DNA of 64,000 bases from Acidobacteriota bacterium. GTDB lineage: Bacteria; Acidobacteriota; Vicinamibacteria; Fen-336. The stretch spans positions 62,001 through 126,000 of the forward strand of contig WYBL01000100.1 in the NCBI GenBank assembly GCA_011526565.1, written 5' to 3'. The first letter of the stretch is position 1. The number at the start of each line of letters is the position of its first letter. Below, in pieces: positions 25,719-34,005 of the stretch. The position numbers were made by a program, and so were the translations under genes. The notes beneath the pieces were generated by a model. The model was not told where the DNA came from. It saw only the letters and a list, made by a program, of their open reading frames with translations, and ran no database searches.

Positions 25719-26675
25719 TTATGAACGGGAACGGGCCAGCGGGCGCGTGCCCGTGGCCAGCAGCAGGGCGGGGCCCTTGACCCCCGCCTCCGGGGGCAGC
25801 GGGCGCACCGCGATCTCTTCGAAGCCGGCGCTCGTCAGCAGGCCGGCCAGCGCGTCGGGCTCGAAGCCGAGGTTGGCGTGGCCCATCTGGCGGGCGAACT
25901 CCTCGCGGTCGTGGCGCATCACGTCGATCGCCACCAGGCGGCCGCCCGGCGCGAGCACGCGGAACGACTCGGCCAGCGCCGGCGCCGGGTCGGGCAGGTA
26001 GCCGAGCACCAGCGTCATCAGCGCGCCGTCGCAGGCGCCGTCCTCGATCGGCAGCGCCAGCAGCTCGCCCTGGCGCAACTCGACGTTGGCGAGGCCGGCG
26101 ACCCGCTTGCGGGCCGCCTTCAGCATCGCGGCCGACTGGTCGACGCCGATCACGCGCTTCACGTGGGGCGCGAGGGTCGCCGCCATCTGCGCGGTGCCGC
26201 ACCCGAGGTCGGCGACGGTCCAGCCCGCGGGCAGCAGCGCCGCCATCGCGGCGGCGGGGAAGGCGCGACCGTAGAGCTCGTCGCGCAGCTTGTCCCAGCG
26301 CGTCGCTGCGCTCGCGAAGAAGGCCTGGGCGTCGGCGCCGCGCTCCTTGAGCCGGCGCTCGAGGCGGAGCTGGTCCTGGGCCAGCGCCGCCCAGCCCTCG
26401 GTCTCGGAACGGGTCACCTGCCACAGCCGGCGCGCGCCCGAGGGCAGCTCGTCGGCGGCGAGGCGGTAGAGGTTGGCGGTGCGCTGCGCGCGGTGGCGCA
26501 CCCAGCCGCGGTCGGCGAGGTGCTTCAGGTGGCGGCTGACGGTCGACTGCGGGAGCTGCATCACGTCGGACAGCTCCAGCACGCCCAGCTCGTGGCGCTC
26601 GAGCAAGCGCAGCAGGCGCACCCGGGTGGGGTCGGCCAGGCTCTCGATCCGCGTCAGCAGCGTTTCCTGATTCAT
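25719..26675 (-). CDS. ArsR-type regulator fused to SAM methyltransferase domain (SahR-like)
   Basis: 318 residues. 1 to about 90 is an ArsR winged helix ([41 protein letters not shown]). About 125-318 is a class I methyltransferase domain with SAM motif [17 protein letters not shown], the acidic [11 protein letters not shown], and a later [16 protein letters not shown]. ArsR-methyltransferase fusions next to SAM-cycle genes include the SAH-sensing SahR group in Proteobacteria. Placement directly before ahcY supports a sensor of SAH or SAM that controls its own operon. An 18-bp inverted repeat covers the start codon. Whether the domain still methylates a substrate cannot be told. Confidence 0.88.
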   Translation of the reverse strand: MNQETLLTRIESLADPTRVRLLRLLERHELGVLELSDVMQLPQSTVSRHLKHLADRGWVRHRAQRTANLYRLAADELPSGARRLWQVTRSETEGWAALAQDQLRLERRLKERGADAQAFFASAATRWDKLRDELYGRAFPAAAMAALLPAGWTVADLGCGTAQMAATLAPHVKRVIGVDQSAAMLKAARKRVAGLANVELRQGELLALPIEDGACDGALMTLVLGYLPDPAPALAESFRVLAPGGRLVAIDVMRHDREEFARQMGHANLGFEPDALAGLLTSAGFEEIAVRPLPPEAGVKGPALLLATGTRPLARSRS

Positions 26676-26690
26676 CCGTGTATCCGGATG
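26673..26690. promoter_or_regulatory. Palindromic operator candidate at the start of the ArsR-methyltransferase gene
   Basis: CATCCG (26673-26678), 6-bp spacer TGTATC, CGGATG (26685-26690). The left arm contains the start codon on the minus strand. Site size and position suit an autorepressor that blocks its own operon (regulator plus ahcY). No second copy was noticed before ahcY, fitting one shared promoter. Confidence 0.55.
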
Positions 26691-26714
26691 GAAGAGTAAA
26701 GCGAGGGCGGGCCC

Positions 26715-26741
26715 GTGTCAAGCCCCGGCCGGGCGTAGGAT
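26715..26741 (+). promoter_or_regulatory. Candidate promoter of the M1-like lipoprotein gene
   Basis: GTGTCA (26715-26720), 15 bp, TAGGAT (26736-26741), 25 bp before the ATG with GGGAGG between. The -35 matches TTGACA at four of six bases. Confidence 0.35.
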
Positions 26742-26766
26742 GCGAGGAGGGGGCCGGGAGGCGGCC

Positions 26767-28212
26767 ATGGGCGGAGCACGGTGGTTCGCGCCGGGGCTGG
26801 CGGCGGTCGTCCTGACGGGGCTCGCGTGCGGCGGCGGGGGAGCGGGCGCGCCGCCGCCGGCCGCCGTCACAGCACCGGCGATTCCGGCGGTCGCAGCCGT
26901 CCCGCTGCCCGCGGCGGCCAGCGAGAGCGAACTGCTCGACTCGGTGTTCCGCGTCGACGTCGAGCGCGCCGAGGTGGTCTTCGACATCTTCCCGTCCGAG
27001 CGCCGGGTCCAGGCCCAGGCGGCGATCACGTTCCGGATGCGGCCCGGGCAGACGCGCCCGATCCTGCACCTCGAGGCGGCGCAGGCGCCGCGGCTCGCCC
27101 TGCGGCTGAACGGCGAAGAACTGGACCCCGCGCGCGCCGCCGACGTGCGCCTGCTCGCCTTCGCGGGCTCCGGCGAGGTGTCGGTCGAGCTCCAGCGCGA
27201 CCTCGCCGGCGCTGTGTCGCACCGCCTGGAGGCGAGCTATCCGCTGACGATGGCCGACGCCGACGGGCGCTTCTACGCGGACGTCAACGACATCGAAGGC
27301 CGCGGCAACGAGACGCTGTTCCCGGCCCTCAACACGCCGCACGAGCTCGCGCACCACGTGCTGACGTACCGCGTCCACGCCGCCGAGCCCTACGTGGCGG
27401 TCGGCAGTGGTGGCCTGAGCGCGCGCACCGCGGGCGACGTGCAGGAGTGGGTGCTCGACACCGGGCGGCCGGTCGCGGCGTACACGGTGATGTTCCACCT
27501 CGCCCCGGCCCGCACCCACGCCCTCTCTGCCCGGCGGATCGGTGACGTCGACGTGCGGGTGCTGGCGCCGAGCGGCGGCGTCACGGCGGACGAGGCGTTC
27601 GCGATCCTCGAGCCGTGGCTCGCGGAGCTCGACCGGGAGCTGGGGCCGTTCCCGATGCCGCGCGGCCTCGACGTCGTGCTCACCCAGGGCGGCGGCGGCA
27701 TGGAGTACTACGGCGCGACGACCACCTCGCTGCGCGCGCTGCGCCACGAGGTGTTCCACATGTACTTCGCGTGCAGCACGATCGCCCGCACCTACCGGGA
27801 CTCGTGGTGGGACGAGGCGATCACGATGTGGTACGAGCTGTCGGTCGACCCGGCGTGGGCGCCGATCGCCGAGGACTACCGCTCCGACATCGTCAGCGGC
27901 CGCTCCGCGGTGGCCGTCGGCTTCGACCGACGCGCGTACGACCAGGGCGCCCGCATCATCCACGCCCTCGCGCAGGAGGCCGGCGGCCGCGCGCGCATGG
28001 TGGCGTTCCTGCGCGACCTCCACGCGCGGCGGCAGTTCGACCCGATGACGACGTGGGACCTGGCCGACGAGTTCGAGGCCTGGAGTGGAGCCGACGTGCG
28101 CGCTCGCCTCGAGCGCTGGCTGTACCAGCCGGCACCCGCGGGTGCCTCCGCTTCCGAGCCTTCGCCTGCCGACTGGCTCCACCACGTCGACCTGCGGCTG
28201 CCGCGGCCGTGA
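26767..28212 (+). CDS. M1-like gluzincin peptidase, exported (probable lipoprotein)
   Basis: 481 residues from ATG 26767 (GGGAGG 5 bp upstream). The N-terminus is a short signal sequence ending LTGLACGGGG; the Cys suggests lipid attachment although the lipobox (GLAC) is not ideal. A Pro/Ala spacer is followed by an M1-like beta domain. The active site is H327-E-V-F-H331 and E350, exactly HEXXH-X18-E, and the preceding GGMEYYG takes the place of the GAMEN motif. It should be an aminopeptidase-like enzyme on the cell surface or in the periplasm. It is shorter than true M1 enzymes and lacks the large helical C-domain. Confidence 0.85.
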   Translation: MGGARWFAPGLAAVVLTGLACGGGGAGAPPPAAVTAPAIPAVAAVPLPAAASESELLDSVFRVDVERAEVVFDIFPSERRVQAQAAITFRMRPGQTRPILHLEAAQAPRLALRLNGEELDPARAADVRLLAFAGSGEVSVELQRDLAGAVSHRLEASYPLTMADADGRFYADVNDIEGRGNETLFPALNTPHELAHHVLTYRVHAAEPYVAVGSGGLSARTAGDVQEWVLDTGRPVAAYTVMFHLAPARTHALSARRIGDVDVRVLAPSGGVTADEAFAILEPWLAELDRELGPFPMPRGLDVVLTQGGGGMEYYGATTTSLRALRHEVFHMYFACSTIARTYRDSWWDEAITMWYELSVDPAWAPIAEDYRSDIVSGRSAVAVGFDRRAYDQGARIIHALAQEAGGRARMVAFLRDLHARRQFDPMTTWDLADEFEAWSGADVRARLERWLYQPAPAGASASEPSPADWLHHVDLRLPRP

Positions 28213-28228
28213 GGCCGGCGGGGCGCGG

Positions 28229-28666
28229 CTACTTCTTCGCCTTCACCTCGAGCTTGCGGGCGAGCACGTTGTTGTCGCGGTAGCGCTCGGTGACGTCGGA
28301 GTTGGCGTTCGCGGTGACGATCAGGAAGTAGGTGCCGGGCTCGACCGACGCCGGCAGCTCCAGCCGCGACTCGCCCTGGTGGGTCTGGCCCGATTCCAGG
28401 CTCGGCACCCGCCGCGCGGCGAACTTCAGCCCGTCCGGGCCGCAGGTCTCCGTCTTCGACAGGCAGAAGCCCGTGATGGTGGGCGTTGCCCCCGCCTCGC
28501 CGACGTTCTCGACGACGTCGATCACGAAGAAGCGCTTGCCGACGGTGACCTTGGAGGGCACTGTCAATTGAGCCTGAACCAGGTCCACGGGGCTGCTCCG
28601 GTCCTGGCCGGCGGCGACGGACGGCAGCAGCGTGATCAGACCGGCGGCGAGCGCGGCGCGGCGCAT
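28229..28666 (-). CDS. Exported CARDB-domain protein
   Basis: 145 residues: signal peptide (MRRAALAAGLITLLPSVAAGQ) and a single CARDB-type Ig-like domain. Features are the opening VPSKVTVGKRFFVIDVVENVGEAGA, the middle SGQTHQGESRLELPASVEPGTYFLIVTAN and the ending SDVTERYRDNNVLARKLEVKAKK, the typical 'D..... E..E.NN' close. Two Cys (GFCLS, ETCGP) could form a disulfide. Binding or scaffold role; no enzyme motif. ATG 28666 with GGAGG upstream. It is divergent from the PQQ-propeller gene across a 99-bp region with repeats. Confidence 0.82.
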   Translation of the reverse strand: MRRAALAAGLITLLPSVAAGQDRSSPVDLVQAQLTVPSKVTVGKRFFVIDVVENVGEAGATPTITGFCLSKTETCGPDGLKFAARRVPSLESGQTHQGESRLELPASVEPGTYFLIVTANANSDVTERYRDNNVLARKLEVKAKK

Positions 28667-28695
28667 GGGGCCTCCTTTGCGGGTACGCCGGGAGC

Positions 28696-28749
28696 ATACG
28701 GCAACTGTTTGAACACGACAGGCCCGTTGTCCGTATCGCTGAACACGGA
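28696..28749. repeat. Inverted and direct repeats in divergent promoter region
   Basis: Inverted repeat ATACGGCAAC (28696-28705) / GTTGTCCGTAT (28726-28736), one-base bulge. Overlapping it, a direct repeat TGAACACGAC / TGAACACGGA starts at 28710 and 28740, exactly 30 bp apart (about three helix turns). They sit between two divergent starts, so a shared regulator site is plausible. Confidence 0.4.
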
Positions 28750-28765
28750 CCAGATCGGAGGATCG

Positions 28766-30607
28766 ATGAGCGACGCCACGAGGACGCCGGAACTCCGCCT
28801 GTGGCCGGGGATCGCGCTGGTCGCGCTGCAGTGGATCGGGTGGGTCGTCGTCCCGCGGTTCGCCCCCGACTTCACGCAGTACGGCATCCTGGGCGCGTTG
28901 GCCTGCGGGCCCCTGGTCCTGCTCTGGTGGCTGCTCTTCAGCCGTGCGCCCTGGCTCGACCGGCTCGCCGGGCTCGCGCTCGCGATCGGTGCGATGGCGC
29001 TGACGCCGCGCTTCCTCCACGAGTCGGTCGCCCGCGGCAACATGGGCTTCCAGTTCGTCCTGTGGGGCATCCCCGCGGTCAGCCTCGCTTTCGTCGGCGC
29101 GACCGTGGCCGGGCGCCGGCTCGGCGCCGCGGCCCGGCGGGCCCTGACGGCGGCGGCGGTCCTGCTCGCCTGCGGCGCCTTCACGCTGGTCCGGAGCGAA
29201 GGCGTCACCGGCAACGGCATGCCGGAGTTCGTCTGGCGCTGGACGCCGACGGCCGAGGAGCGGCTCCTGGCGCAGGCCGCACCGCTGCCGCTCCCTGCGC
29301 CGCCGGCCGCCCCCACGCCGACCCCGGCCGGACCGACTCCGGAGCCGGCACCGGTCGTTGCGCTGCCCGCGACCGCGGCGCCTGCCGCCACCGCGGCGGG
29401 TCCGGTGGCCGTGGCGGCGACTCCCGAGCCAGCGGCCGAGTGGCCCGGCTTCCGCGGCCCGGGCCGCGACGGCGTGGTGCCCGGCGTACGGATCGGCACC
29501 GACTGGACCGCGTCGCCGCCGACCCTGCTGTGGCGGCGCCCGATCGGCCCTGGCGTCTCCTCGTTCGCCGTGCGCGGCGACCGGGTCTTCACCCACGAGC
29601 AGCGCGGCGACGAGGAGATCGTCGCGGCCTACGCCCTGCGCAGCGGCGAGCCGGCGTGGACGCATCGCGACGCCGCGCGCTTCTGGGACGCTCACGTGGG
29701 CGCCGGCCCGCGCGCCACGCCCGCGCTCGACGGCGGGCGCCTCTTCACGCTGGGCGCGACCGGCATCCTGAACGCGCTCGACCCTGCCGACGGCCGCCGC
29801 CTGTGGTCGCGGGACCTCGCGGCCGACGCGGGGGGCAAGCGGCCGCTGTGGGGATTCGTGACCTCGCCGCTCGTCGTCGACGACACCGTCGTCGTCCACG
29901 CCGGCGGGCTCGCCGCGTACGACGTCGCGAGCGGCGAACCGCGCTGGCGCGATCCCGCGCCCGCGGGCAGCTACAGCTCGCCGCACCTGCTGACGCTGGC
30001 GGGCGAGCGGCAGATCGTGCTGGTCACCCACACCGGCGCCATCGCCGTCGCGCCCGCCAACGGCCGCCGGCTGTGGGAGCACTCGTGGGCGGGCCCGGGC
30101 TGGAGCGGCATCGGCGTGATGCAGCCGGTGCCGACCGCCGACGGCGACGTGCTGATCAGCATGGTCGACGGCGGCGCCTCCCCGATCGGCACCCGGCGGC
30201 TGAACGTCGCGCGTCGGGGCGACGGGTGGTCGGTCACCGAGCGCTGGACGTCGAACGCGCTGAAGCCGGCGTTCAACCAGGTCGTCGTCCACGAGGGCCA
30301 CGCCTACGGCTTCGACAACCGCATCCTGGCGTGCATCGACGTGGCGACGGGCGAGCGGCGCTGGAAGGGCGGGCGCTACGGCAGCGGCCAGCTCCTGCTG
30401 CTGCCCGAGCAGGACCTGCTGCTGGTGGTGACCGAAGACGGCGGGCTCGCGCTGGTCCGGGCGAGCGCCGACGGCTTCGCGGAACTCGCCCGCGCGGAGG
30501 CGATCGCGGGGCGCACCTGGAACCAGCCGGCCCTGGTCGGCGACGTGCTGCTCGTCCGCAACGGCGAGGAGATGGCGGCGTTGCGCCTGCCGGCAGCGCA
30601 CGACTGA
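28766..30607 (+). CDS. Membrane-anchored PQQ-type beta-propeller protein
   Basis: 613 residues from ATG 28766 (GGAGGA upstream). About 12-145 holds four hydrophobic segments, so the protein is multi-pass in the inner membrane. About 170-225 is a Pro/Ala/Thr linker. The rest is a PQQ-like (PQQ_2) propeller with repeats such as VAAYALRSGEPAWTHRD, NALDPADGRRLWSRDL, AYDVASGEPRWRDP and CIDVATGERRWKGG, opening with WPGFRGPGRDGVVPG as in many planctomycete/acidobacterial 'PQQ-binding-like' proteins. No catalytic PQQ or Ca ligands are evident, so a binding or scaffold role is more likely than dehydrogenase activity. Confidence 0.85.
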   Translation: MSDATRTPELRLWPGIALVALQWIGWVVVPRFAPDFTQYGILGALACGPLVLLWWLLFSRAPWLDRLAGLALAIGAMALTPRFLHESVARGNMGFQFVLWGIPAVSLAFVGATVAGRRLGAAARRALTAAAVLLACGAFTLVRSEGVTGNGMPEFVWRWTPTAEERLLAQAAPLPLPAPPAAPTPTPAGPTPEPAPVVALPATAAPAATAAGPVAVAATPEPAAEWPGFRGPGRDGVVPGVRIGTDWTASPPTLLWRRPIGPGVSSFAVRGDRVFTHEQRGDEEIVAAYALRSGEPAWTHRDAARFWDAHVGAGPRATPALDGGRLFTLGATGILNALDPADGRRLWSRDLAADAGGKRPLWGFVTSPLVVDDTVVVHAGGLAAYDVASGEPRWRDPAPAGSYSSPHLLTLAGERQIVLVTHTGAIAVAPANGRRLWEHSWAGPGWSGIGVMQPVPTADGDVLISMVDGGASPIGTRRLNVARRGDGWSVTERWTSNALKPAFNQVVVHEGHAYGFDNRILACIDVATGERRWKGGRYGSGQLLLLPEQDLLLVVTEDGGLALVRASADGFAELARAEAIAGRTWNQPALVGDVLLVRNGEEMAALRLPAAHD

Positions 30608-30636
30608 CCGACGGGTGTGCGCCGGCACCGGTCGAG

Positions 30637-30642
30637 TATGAT
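30637..30642 (+). promoter_or_regulatory. -10 element of vapBC, leaderless arrangement
   Basis: TATGAT ends 6 bp before the vapB ATG, so transcription would start at or next to the A of ATG. No Shine-Dalgarno precedes the ATG, fitting a leaderless mRNA. No good -35 seen. Confidence 0.45.
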
Positions 30643-30648
30643 CTTCAC

Positions 30649-30906
30649 ATGAGGACGACGATCTCGATCGACGACCGCCTCGGACGCCGGGTCCGGCAGC
30701 GGGCCGCCCAGCTCGGGCTCTCGGTCAGCGCCTTCATCGCCCGCACCCTGGACGACGCGCTCAAGCGCAGCCCGGCCGCCCCCGAGCGGCCGTTCCGGCT
30801 GGTCACGGTGAAAGGTGACGGCGTCGCACCCGGCGTCGACCTCGACCGCCACGGGGCCCTGCTGGCCGCGGAGGACGAGGCCCGCCACGGGCGCGACGGC
30901 CGCTGA
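30649..30906 (+). CDS. vapB: VapB-type ribbon-helix-helix antitoxin
   Basis: 85 residues. The first 45 form a ribbon-helix-helix DNA-binding domain (MRTTISIDDRLGRRVRQRAAQLGLSVSAFIARTLDDAL). The tail is the toxin-wrapping part (RLVTVKGDGVAPGVDLDRHGALLAAEDE), which matches antitoxins of mycobacterial-type VapC toxins. Its TGA shares a base with the toxin ATG (TGATG), giving coupled translation. It should neutralise VapC and repress the operon. Confidence 0.88.
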   Translation: MRTTISIDDRLGRRVRQRAAQLGLSVSAFIARTLDDALKRSPAAPERPFRLVTVKGDGVAPGVDLDRHGALLAAEDEARHGRDGR

Positions 30907-31340
30907 TGCTGCTGCCGGACGTCAACGTCCTCGTCTACGCGCACCGCGAGGACTCGACGGTCGACCACTCCCGCTACGCCGCCTGGCTCACGGATCTCGC
31001 GACGCGTCGGGAGCCGTTCGCGCTCTCGGTGCTCGCGCTTTCGGCAGTCGTGCGGATCACCACCAACCCGAGGATCTTCCGGCGCCCGTCGAACCTCGAC
31101 GAGGTCTTCGCGTTCATCGAGGAGCTGCGCGCGCGCCCGAATGCCCGCGTGGTGGGGCCCGGGCCCGAGCACCTCGCCATCTGCGAAGACCTGTGCCGCC
31201 GCGCCGGGGCCACCGGGAAGCTGGTCGCGGACGCGCAGCACGCGGCGGTGGCCGTCGAGCACGGCTGCACCCTGGTCACCACCGACTCCGACTTCGACCG
31301 TTTCCCTGCCCTGCGCTGGCGCCACCCGCTGCGACCGTAG
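30906..31340 (+). CDS. vapC: VapC-type PIN-domain ribonuclease toxin (TIGR00028-like)
   Basis: 144 residues. PIN-domain metal ligands include D5 (LLPDVNVLVYAHRED), the Asp in KLVADAQHAAVAVEHG and the pair in TTDSDFDRF. The segment VVRITTNPRIFRRPSNLDEVFAFIEEL and the ending FPALRWRHPLRP are typical of the TIGR00028 group best known from Mycobacterium. Family members cut specific RNAs such as tRNAs. The usual middle acidic residue is replaced around LALSAVV, so activity should be checked. A complete TA pair, unlike the stub at 2898-2981. Confidence 0.92.
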   Translation: MLLPDVNVLVYAHREDSTVDHSRYAAWLTDLATRREPFALSVLALSAVVRITTNPRIFRRPSNLDEVFAFIEELRARPNARVVGPGPEHLAICEDLCRRAGATGKLVADAQHAAVAVEHGCTLVTTDSDFDRFPALRWRHPLRP

Positions 31341-31347
31341 GACCCGC

Positions 31348-31914
31348 TCAGCCCTCGAAGACGAGCTGCTCCCCGAAGTAGAGGCGCAGCGGCAGCGGCG
31401 GACGATCCGGGCGATGGGCCAGCTCCAGCGTCCAGCCCGCGGCCGTCGTCGGCGCGGGGAGCGCCAGGCCCTCCGGCAGGAACAGCCGCGTGGCCACGAA
31501 GTCCGCGCGCACCTGCCAACCCTCGTGCTGCCACACGTGGAGGCGGGCGCGAGACCACGACCCGGCCGACGCGGGGCGGCTCGCCGGCGCTGCGTCGAGG
31601 CGCTCCAGCGCGCAGACGCGCTGGAGCGAACCCTGCGGGCAGAAGCCGACCAGTGCCGGGCCGTGGAAGTCCGTCGCGCCGGCGAGGAAACGCTCGATCT
31701 CCGCGTCCGTCAGCGGGCCGCCCGCCGCGCCCGACGGTCGCTCCAGGTCGGCCGGCTGGAAGTGGGTATGGCGGCCGCGATGTTCGTCGCTGGTCGCCCT
31801 TGCCACGAGCGGCACCCGGAACGTGGGTGCCGCGCGGCGCACGAGTTCCTCGGTAGCGGCCCAGCCGAGGATCACGCCCGCCTGCACGAGGGCCAGCAGC
31901 AGCGCGCGTTTCAT
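31348..31914 (-). CDS. Small membrane-anchored protein in DUF2157 operon
   Basis: 188 residues with an N-terminal hydrophobic segment (ALLLALVQAGVILGWAATEELV) that may be an uncleaved anchor. The rest is soluble with an ending RLYFGEQLVFEG. Its ATG overlaps the stop of the DUF2157 gene (ATGA). In many genomes DUF2157 genes are followed by GDYXXLXY-domain genes in this slot; here I see the position and topology but not the GDYXXLXY motif itself, so it is either a divergent member or something else. Function unknown. Confidence 0.72.
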   Translation of the reverse strand: MKRALLLALVQAGVILGWAATEELVRRAAPTFRVPLVARATSDEHRGRHTHFQPADLERPSGAAGGPLTDAEIERFLAGATDFHGPALVGFCPQGSLQRVCALERLDAAPASRPASAGSWSRARLHVWQHEGWQVRADFVATRLFLPEGLALPAPTTAAGWTLELAHRPDRPPLPLRLYFGEQLVFEG

Positions 31915-33077
31915 GGCCGTGCCTCCGCGAGGCGCCGCAGCGCCAGCCGCCGCGAGCGCTCGAGCGCGAAGAGCATCGCGAGCAGGAGCAGGCCCGTGAC
32001 CAGCAGCGCGAGCCCTCCCTCCAGCGCGTTCGGGAAGAAGTCGAAGTAGCGGACCAGGATGCCGAGAGCCACGCCCGCGTAGCCTGCGTTGATCCAGCCC
32101 GCGGCCTGGGCGCGCGCGCCGGCCCGCACCACCAGCACCGCGGCGGCGAGCTGCGCGATCCAGGCGACCGCGACGGCCGCGGCGTCGACGGGCGAACCCG
32201 GCTCGTAGCCCGCCCCGACCAGCAGCCAGGGCGCCAGCGAGCCCACGAGCAGCACGCGCCACTCGGCGGCGGAGAGCGTCGTGCCGAGCACGTCGTGCGG
32301 CCGCCACAGCGCCCAGCCGAGGCCCGCGAGCGCCACGGCCCAGGCGCGCCCGAGGTCGGAGCTGTCCAGGTCCTGCGCCGCTCCGAACACCAGCAGCGCG
32401 AGCTGGGTGAAGCCGAAGGCCCAGCCGCCCGCGACGCCCGCGAGCGCTCGCGGGGCGAGAGGCAGCCGCGCGGCGACGCCCGCCGCGAGCAGCGGCAGGC
32501 CCAGCCACAGCCAGGGCCCGTCCACGTCGCGGGCCTTGACCGGCGAGCCCGGCTCGAAGACTTCGAACAGCAGCGCCGCGAGCAGCGCCGCGCCAAACAC
32601 GCCGGCCGGCGCGCGGCGCTCCAGCACGAAACACGCCGGCAGCACCAGCGCGGCCCACAGCCAGAGGCTGTTCGCGGTGCGGCCGTCGAGGTGGTAGATC
32701 TCGGCGACCAGGGAGATGCCCGCGAGCAGCAGGCCCCCGGCCACCAGGGCCGCGGCTTCGGCGAGGGCGGGCCGGTCGGGGACGCGGCGCGCGAGGTCGA
32801 CCGCCGCCAGCGTGAAGGCGAGCTGCAGCAGCGCCCAGCCGCCGAGCTTCGCGAAGCGGTGGAGTTCGAGCCAGTGCTGCGCGACCAGCAGGCCCGCGCC
32901 GGCCAGCACGAGCCCGGCGCCCAGCGCGGCGAGCGCGCCCAGCACGAGGCGGGACGCGTTGCGCCGCAGCAGGTCTTCGCTGGCGGCGAGCAGGGCGCCT
33001 GCCTGCTCCTCGCCGACGAGGCCGCGTTCCTGCCAGTGCCGAAGGTGCCGGCGCAGCACCGTGCGTTCGCTGCTCAT
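31911..33077 (-). CDS. DUF2157-family multi-pass membrane protein
   Basis: 388 residues. The cytoplasmic head (RHLRHWQERGLVGEEQAGALLAA) and first helices (LVLGALAALGAGLVLAGAGLLVAQHW) are typical of DUF2157. About twelve hydrophobic stretches follow, ending in VTGLLLLAMLFALERSRR. Family function is unknown. Coupled to the 188-aa gene by a 4-bp overlap. 70 bp downstream of the sterol-desaturase-family gene on the same strand, separated by a hairpin. Confidence 0.85.
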   Translation of the reverse strand: MSSERTVLRRHLRHWQERGLVGEEQAGALLAASEDLLRRNASRLVLGALAALGAGLVLAGAGLLVAQHWLELHRFAKLGGWALLQLAFTLAAVDLARRVPDRPALAEAAALVAGGLLLAGISLVAEIYHLDGRTANSLWLWAALVLPACFVLERRAPAGVFGAALLAALLFEVFEPGSPVKARDVDGPWLWLGLPLLAAGVAARLPLAPRALAGVAGGWAFGFTQLALLVFGAAQDLDSSDLGRAWAVALAGLGWALWRPHDVLGTTLSAAEWRVLLVGSLAPWLLVGAGYEPGSPVDAAAVAVAWIAQLAAAVLVVRAGARAQAAGWINAGYAGVALGILVRYFDFFPNALEGGLALLVTGLLLLAMLFALERSRRLALRRLAEARP

Positions 33078-33139
33078 GCCTTCAAGATCCTCCTGCCCGG
33101 GCCCGCGCGCCAGCGCGCGGCGGACGCTTTCGCGAGTGT

Positions 33140-33158
33140 CCCGGGGTTCAGCCCCGGG
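33140..33158 (-). terminator. Hairpin at the end of the sterol-desaturase-family gene
   Basis: CCCGGGG (33140-33146), loop TTCAG, CCCCGGG (33152-33158). The stop codon lies in the loop. No T-run, so only a possible terminator or attenuator before the DUF2157 gene. Confidence 0.35.
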
Positions 33159-33936
33159 CCGCGCCTCGGCGGGCGAGCGGCCAGGCGAGCTGGCCCGCGA
33201 GGCCTGCCGGCATCTCGCCGTCGCCGGGGTAGCCGAGCCGTGCCGGCACCCGCTCGCGCGGCCAGTACGCCGTGCCGAACAGGAAGTCCCAGGCGCTGAA
33301 GACGACGCCGAAGTTCTTGGCGACGCCGCCTTCGTCGGAGGCGTCGTGGTGCCACAGGTGCATGCGCGGGCTGTTCAGCACCCGCCGCAGCGGTCCCGCG
33401 TCGAAGTCGACGTTCGCGTGGTTCAGGTTGCCCCAGACCGTGCCGATCACCGCGACGACGAGCGCGGCCTGCGGCGAGGCGCCGAGCCACGCCAGCGGCA
33501 CCCACTGCAAGAAGCGGTAGACGAGGATCTCCGCCCAGTGGAAGTGCCAGTTGCCGATCCAGTCCATCTCGCGGATCGAGTGGTGGACCTTGTGGACCTG
33601 CCACAGCCACGGCACCCCGTGCAGCAGGCGGTGGATGCACCACTGCAGGAAGTCGGAGACGACCAGCAGCACCGGCACCTGGCCGAGCAGCGGCCAGCCG
33701 CCGATCGGCGAGCGGCCGAGCACGAGCCCCGCGTCGCGCGCCGCCACGACGATCGCGGCGACCAGGCCGGCCTCGAGGCCGCCGGTGAGGACCGCGAAGA
33801 GGTGGCCGTTCAGGGCCAGGAACGAAGCGTCGCGCAGCAGGCCGGGCCGCAGCGCCCGCTGCGGGCGCCAGGGCCGCAGCCGCTCGAGGAGCACGAATGC
33901 GGCCGAGGTGAGGAGCAGCCAGTGCCAGTACTGCAT
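33148..33936 (-). CDS. Sterol desaturase / fatty-acid hydroxylase superfamily protein
   Basis: 262-residue di-iron membrane enzyme. The histidine clusters of the superfamily are intact: HRLLH, HKVHH, the LNHAN site and HLWHH. Four to five hydrophobic segments surround them. ATG 33936. The family hydroxylates or desaturates sterols, carotenoids and lipids; the exact substrate cannot be inferred and there are no sterol-synthesis genes nearby. Possible roles are ether-lipid or hopanoid modification. It starts about 70 bp from the divergent YetA-like lyase gene. Confidence 0.9.
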   Translation of the reverse strand: MQYWHWLLLTSAAFVLLERLRPWRPQRALRPGLLRDASFLALNGHLFAVLTGGLEAGLVAAIVVAARDAGLVLGRSPIGGWPLLGQVPVLLVVSDFLQWCIHRLLHGVPWLWQVHKVHHSIREMDWIGNWHFHWAEILVYRFLQWVPLAWLGASPQAALVVAVIGTVWGNLNHANVDFDAGPLRRVLNSPRMHLWHHDASDEGGVAKNFGVVFSAWDFLFGTAYWPRERVPARLGYPGDGEMPAGLAGQLAWPLARRGAARG

Positions 33937-34005
33937 GCCACGTTGATGGTAGCTCCCCGCCTCGTCCTACACTTCGGCCTGGACGTGCGCCCCGGAGGCC
34001 CCTCG

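Noticed and set aside
31348..31914. Naming this a GDYXXLXY-domain protein
   Set aside because: Only the position behind DUF2157 and the anchor match; the defining motif is not visible.
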